A stretch of DNA of 64,000 bases from Combretum micranthum (taxonomy: Eukaryota > Streptophyta > Magnoliopsida > Myrtales > Combretaceae): NCBI GenBank assembly GCA_024138025.1, contig JAMXBD010000427.1:310001-374000 (forward strand), in the 5' to 3' direction. The position numbers and the translations under genes were made by a program. Below the pieces are notes generated by a model. The model did not search any database. It saw only the letters and a program-made list of their open reading frames with translations, and was not told the DNA's origin. Within the stretch, counting starts at the first letter, position 1, and each line of letters opens with the position of its first letter. This document shows positions 59,474-64,000 of the stretch, piece by piece.

Positions 59474-59582
59474 CTAAGTATCAATTATTAGTTCATGTTA
59501 TTTTCAATTCATAAAGACTTTATTGCTCATCTACTTGTGATTGTGTCTAATAACTTTAATAAACAAATATATAATTACATAC
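59474..59582 (-). other. Apparent 109-nt intron between gag and protease
   Basis: Minus strand begins GTATGTAATT and ends GATACTTAG. It is AT-rich with a possible CTAAT branch site about 18 nt from the acceptor. Unspliced, gag stops three codons after LIA. Joined at GCAG and GATCAATT, the frame reads LIAGSIQVGD straight into protease. Confidence 0.68.
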
Positions 59583-60961
59583 CTGCAATGAGTCCATATT
59601 CTTCAGGATCAACCTCCTCCCAAATATTTTCTTCATCTCCTTCCTCTATCTCCACATTCTCTACAGGATTTCCATACATGGCAAAAACTCTGGCTGTTGC
59701 ACTGGCTTTGTTGGCATTCCCATTTTTCGATCCTGAGACTCCAATCACTCCTTTAGATTGTGAAGATCCAGTTACTGCACTCGCTTTCTGTGGACAGTTG
59801 GTTGCTATGTGCCCAACTTTATTACATACGTAACAAGTTGCAGTTTTTCTTTTTGGACAATCGTTTATCATATGCCCACTTTCCCCACAATAATAACATT
59901 TGTTCTGTAATTGTGGACAATGCCTTGGGTAATGAGAACCTTTACATTTCCAACAAGTAACATTATTCTTCCCCATTACTCCTCCTTTGTTCTTGAAAGG
60001 TTTGAAGAATTTAACCTTCTTAGGCACAGAACTTGCCATAGAACCATCATACATTCTCTTCCCGAACATAGTTCCCTTCTTCTTATACCTCTCAAGTTCA
60101 TACTTCCTTGCGCGTTCAATGATACGAGCTTTTTCCAACATAGCTGCAAAGTTATCAACCTCAAATTCAGCAAGTCTTCTTTGGAAATGAGGTTCTAATC
60201 CAGCCATGAAAGTCTGTCTCTTAAGCTCATCACTGTCCCGATAAGCATCTGGAGCAAACTGTAACAACCGATTAAACTCATGTTCATATTCATCAATGGT
60301 CTTAGCTCCTTGGGTCAAATTCATCAGGTCAGTGCTATATTTTGCTTTTAGACTGCTTGGAAAATATTCCTTCAAAAATTCTCGTCTGAACATTTCCCAG
60401 GTAATTGGTTGTGACAAACTTCTTTGTTTCGAATTCCACCATATCCTTGCTCTTAACCTTAATAAATAAGTCCCATAGGATACTTTCAAGCTTCAGGTAC
60501 TTGGAAAACATCAAGGGATCGCTCAATCTGAGCTAGCCAGTCTTCAGCTTCTTCTGGCTTTCCCGGTATTCCCTCAAAATATCTGTTGCACTTAATGAAT
60601 TCCGCAACAAATTCCTCTGAGGACGTAAAGGTGGTGGTGGTGGCAATTCCTGTTCATATCGAGGCGGTCCTTGTACCTCAGCAGCAGACTCATTTGGGTT
60701 CACTGGTCCATTTTCCTGAAATTGAACCGGTGGAGTATGCCTTTCATTTCTTCTAGGATTTGGTGGAGTCATTGCTGGTGCTCCAACAGGTGGTGCTACA
60801 TTTGTGGCTTGCATATTTTGCAAAGCTTGCAAAATCAAGACATTTTGTTGTTGAAGACTTTGTAAAACATCCTCAATTCGGTTTTGGGGTGTTGCAGGAG
60901 CATCTATTGGTGGATCTCCAGAAATTCTGGCATTTCTACTTTTATTTCTTCCTCTTGGCAT
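59583..60961 (-). pseudogene. Gag of the family Y element
   Basis: Start at 60961 (PRGRNKSRNARISGDPP); an in-frame Met at 60979 is an alternative. The N-terminal frame 60961-60533 has a Gln/Ala-rich helix (NRIEDVLQSLQQQNVLILQA) and proline runs. Two frame changes around 60480-60530 precede the capsid frame from 60489 (RARIWWNSKQRSLSQPITWE, LTQGAKTIDEYEHEFNRLLQ). It has three knuckles: CWKCKGSHYPRHC, CYYCGESGHMINDC and CYVCNKVGHIATNC. It ends DPEEYGLIA before the intron. Confidence 0.83.
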
Positions 60962-60979
60962 TCTATTAACATTAAACAT

Positions 60980-61251
60980 ATTACTTAAATCAGTTCATAA
61001 CTCATCTTTATCAAAAGTCATCATAGTCATTCATATATATATGCAACACATATATATACATAACCAAAATACATCAGAGCTTTTCATGGTTAGTGCATTA
61101 TATACATATCAAAAATTGCACTACCCTAACTTAGCTTTCTATCATAGTCATCAAAAGATACATATGTATGTCATCAAAAGTCTACTAATATCGTCCTGTC
61201 ATGTCATCATAAGCAATAATACAACATCATCATATAATACTAGAATCAGAC
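60980..61251 (-). other. Spacer between extra ORF and gag, family Y element
   Basis: AT-rich, with ATATAT runs near 61035-61060. No ORF on the sense strand. Confidence 0.55.
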
Positions 61252-62129
61252 TCAGGGACTGGGGTGAAGACGACCCTTGCCCTTCTCCTGAGGGCCTAAT
61301 CGAGGGTAATCATCATCTCCCTCAGAACTACTGTCATCAATCTCTATCATCACACCCTCGTCTCCTGGAGGTGCTAGAGTCAGAGCTGTGTCCATCACCC
61401 TAATGCCTCTGGGTGCCGGCCTCATCTCACTCTCAGCACTAGGTGGTATATCACTCTCAATCCATCCTCCATGTGCTGATCCAATCCATCTGGCGTAATT
61501 AAAATCTGAGACATATTTCTCTGCCTCAATTCTTCTTCTCTTACCTTCTCTCTCATCCAACAGCTCTGTGGTGATACTCCTCGTGTGGACAGTAGTCTGA
61601 ACTGTCTCCTGTACTACTCGATCCTGTACAGAGTAGGACGCTGGAACTCACCTGCTATCTCAGGGATAATAGGCGGTTTCCTCATCAAATGCGTCTGGAG
61701 TGACTGCATCTACTGACCCGGGCAAGCATCAAGTCATCATCATAGGCTGCATCACCTCTCACCCTGGTATGATCCTGTCTAATATCATGAGCATAAACTG
61801 CTCCTCTGCCAATATCTACCCAGACTCTAAAATCTGGGGGATCTGGTCTCTCTGATCTGGATGAAACTATGAATGCTATATTGTCAATCTCCAGACCACC
61901 TCCTTTCTGCACTATCAGCCTCTCAAATCTGTAGAGCGTCTCTATAGCTGATCCATTATCTGGAAAAGCCCGCTCCATCAAGAATAACCAGCCTTTAAAC
62001 AAAGGCAGTAATCCTCGCTTCCAAGTACTGAGAATCTCCTCAAGTCTTGGTAATCCCGCACAAATACAAGTCCTCTACCAGAACTCGTAATCTGCGCCTA
62101 TAATCTGTCAAAGTCTCCTCTTCCTGCAT
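61252..62129 (-). pseudogene. Extra ORF upstream of gag, unknown function, two frameshifts
   Basis: Possible start at 62129 (MQEEETLTDYRRRLRVLVED). It shifts frame near 62050 into WKRGLLPLFKGWLFLMERAF and continues in 62002-61685 (VWVDIGRGAVYAHDIRQDHT). It shifts again near 61700 into ETVQTTVHTRSITTELLDER, then runs in frame to the acidic end at 61252 (EIDDSSSEGDDDYPRLGPQE). About 290 codons, less AT-rich than its surroundings. It resembles no gag, protease or chromodomain I know. Ogre/Tat elements carry an ORF in this position, but this gag and protease are Del/Tekay-like. Confidence 0.55.
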
Positions 62130-62350
62130 ACTAAAGATCTCCCATCTAATGTGACACGTAGCAGGATTAGTCTGCACACAATAAAATTTGCATGATTAAT
62201 AATAATCACACATACTTTATTCCTAATTGTGCAGTATAATTCTACCCATGACTACCCAACTACTACTAAAGAGTGCTAATTAAATCTAATTTACTACATT
62301 CACTAAATGCAATTCTTTCACATATTTATCTTTCTTATTCTAGCAACCAT

Positions 62351-62363
62351 GCTCTGATACCAA
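62351..62363 (-). promoter_or_regulatory. Primer binding site of the family Y element (tRNA-iMet)
   Basis: Minus strand TTGGTATCAGAGC, a full match to the classical plant initiator-Met primer site, 8 nt from the LTR. Confidence 0.88.
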
Positions 62364-62371
62364 CTAAATTC

Positions 62372-64000
62372 TGTCACGCCCGAGGGTACCCTAGTAGTAG
62401 TAAACAAGTTACACTTGAATACTATCACTAGATTACCTTCAGAGAATGACAGGTTTTCAAAACAACAGGATCTTTTTAGTTGCTTGATAAGAAATAACAA
62501 ATATATGAAAGAAATAACTTAGTGAATAAACATTACAAACTATTACAAACCATATAGTTCCTTTGAGTACACAACTAAATAATCTAATCTAATAGTACAT
62601 AACCATCAAACTAAAATATATCTGTAGACTTCTAGCTTCAAAGCTCTTACCGGAGCCATATTCCTGGATGTAACTAACCAGGGTCGTAAAGTGAACCTGA
62701 AAAGACTGTAGGAGTATGAGCGAAACCACAGCTCAGTGAATAACCAGACATACCATACATCACACAAGTCATTAACAAATCATATGCAATGCAAGCACTC
62801 AACCATATGCACAGATACAAGTTTGGATGATCTAGAATCCAAACAGGAAAAAGATTTACGCCCTCTTTTTAATGGGTTGAAGAACCAGTACTCAATGACC
62901 CACCTGCCCAGGAGAGACTAAGTACACAGGAGAATCAACGATTTCTCGTTTTAAGGTTATCACTTTGAATATAGTTGATTGAACAAACCATCTCCTGCAA
63001 TCCCCTTAGAAACTCCCTAAGTATTAATCATTTCAAAGCGATTCTACGGGCGACGTTCTTCGGTGCCTTTTAGTTCCTCATAGGACCGCCAGACCAAAGA
63101 GAACCTTGGAAGAACTTACACATTAGATCAACCAAGCGAAAACAGAGATCCGAAATATTAATACGTAGCAGGCTGTCACAACCATATATGCAATAATGCA
63201 ATTTGTGCAATGCATGTTCATATTATTTTGTTAAGTCAATAAGTCTTAATCAATTTCAAAGTGACCATACATTACACACAATCATCATTATACTGCACAA
63301 CATCAATCATTGCATTATCGCTTTTATAAGATATTTTAACAATCATACACTCAATCAATCATACTTTCAGCAAACATTCATTTGATTATCTTGCATTATA
63401 TATTTGACTATTTACAATCACAACCAGTACAATATGACTGAATTACTCACCTGCTCATACTGCCTCAATCGTAGTAATCCGCTGGTAGATCCTCTAGTGA
63501 GTCAAAGTCACCTATTTAAGACAAAGTATTCATTAATACAATTAACTAAATTCCTATATGTGATTAGTGTCCTAGACTCGATATTTTGGTAATTATTATT
63601 ACTTAGTGTTGTCGTGTTTCTCTATTTTATCTCGCATAATTGTTTTGTTATTTTTAGAAGTCACATTACTCAAGAAATTAGTTTATTTCAATTTCCATTC
63701 TTACCTATTTTATCTGTTTAGAACAAATATTTAACTAATACTAACTTGATTAACATTAATATTTGTCTTAAATTCTAGGGTTTTAAAAGTTTATTAGATT
63801 TTAATCTAATTCTTTCTAATCATTTGTGATAAATCTTATATTGTCGTGCATATATATATATAATACACTAAGTAGGCTTAAGAATATATATATATATGTT
63901 CTGTTTACTTTTGAAAATATGCTTTCGGAAGAGAAATTTGGGCGTACACCGGCTCAAAGCCGCCGGCCTTCATCCCCAGGTGCCGGTGTAAAATTGTTTT
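62372..64000 (-). mobile_element. 5' LTR of the family Y element (copy Y4), partial
   Basis: Plus-strand start TGTCACGCCCGAGGGTACCC. It includes leader exon 4 from 62696 (acceptor TTTTCAG), exon 3 at 63451-63511 (acceptor AAATAG, donor GTGAGT) and part of a long upstream intron with (TA)n near 63849-63890. Continues past the window. Confidence 0.8.
63451..63511 (-). other. Putative 61-nt leader exon in LTR Y4
   Basis: Contains GATTACTACGATTG and ends GAGCAG before GTGAGT, as in Y1 and Y2, though the 5' half of the exon has diverged. Confidence 0.52.

Larger units (their letters stand above)
58899..64000 (-). mobile_element. Internally deleted Del/Tekay-like element, family Y (runs off window)
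   Basis: From the right: 5' LTR (62372 onward), primer site, long leader with an extra ORF, gag with three zinc knuckles, an apparent intron, the protease start, then directly the terminal 266 bp of the 3' LTR (58899-59164). RT, RNase H, integrase and most of the 3' LTR are missing. The two LTR ends are nearly identical by eye, so the element is young despite the deletion. Confidence 0.82.

Noticed and set aside
62346..62371. Possible tRNA gene at tRNA-like sequence
   Set aside because: Only the 13-nt primer-binding complement of tRNA-iMet is present, with no cloverleaf. The same holds at 40023, 44670, 46931 and 49854.
63898..64000. GCCGGC-rich end of the window as the start of another CRM-like LTR
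   Set aside because: The CRM-like LTRs at 1949, 46947 and 57871 also contain GCCGGC-type words, but no LTR end is visible before the window stops.

Overview
The window looks like a transposon-dense, probably pericentromeric segment of a plant (eudicot-like) nuclear genome. The evidence is AT-rich DNA, plant-type LTR retrotransposons of both superfamilies primed by initiator tRNA-Met, long Del/Tekay-like LTRs, CRM-like Ty3 elements whose coding frame runs into the 3' LTR, a Sirevirus (Ty1/copia) with an extra downstream ORF, and MITE-like repeats. I see no host protein gene, rRNA, tRNA or CRISPR array. Every coding stretch I can name is retroelement gag or pol, nearly all broken by stops, frameshifts or deletions.

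Layout. 1-1948: intergenic DNA with two MITE-like elements and an AGCTCG-rich repeat. 1949-4947: CRM-like element A (minus), 5'-truncated. 4949-10480: LTR-derived DNA (copy Y3, an unassigned LTR-like piece, and LTR family Z). 11906-17352: two defective CRM-like halves joined head to head, both with their 3' LTR outside, bounded by a perfect 5-bp duplication TTTGG. 18751-23488: a 4.7-kb solo LTR of family X. 23776-30797: two tandem LTR copies of family Y. 30798-48684 and 54636-56476: a tandem array of CRM-like elements (D, a deletion hybrid, C; all minus) sharing LTRs. It is interrupted by a near-intact Sirevirus (30907-41667) and by a single-LTR family X insertion (48697-54630). 56477-58898: LTR fragments in mixed orientation. 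58899-64000: a family Y (Del/Tekay-like) element on the minus strand, with RT, RNase H and integrase deleted, whose 5' LTR runs off the window.

Four signals stand out. (1) The Sirevirus carries a 12-nt-period motif, GTCAGACGGTAY on its sense strand. It is clustered in both LTRs, in gag, in the gag-protease linker, in the IN-RT spacer and in the downstream ORF, and it falls in all three reading frames, so it is a nucleic-acid signal rather than a peptide. (2) The Del/Tekay-like LTRs share a conserved TATA, exon, 52-54-nt mini-exon, 61-70-nt exon splice layout in their leaders. (3) The family Y element has an apparent 109-nt GT-AG intron between gag and protease that restores the frame exactly. 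It also has an extra ORF between the primer site and gag. (4) The inverted head-to-head structure at 11906-17352 appears to have integrated as one molecule.

All boundaries come from reading the sequence by eye. No alignment or database search was run.
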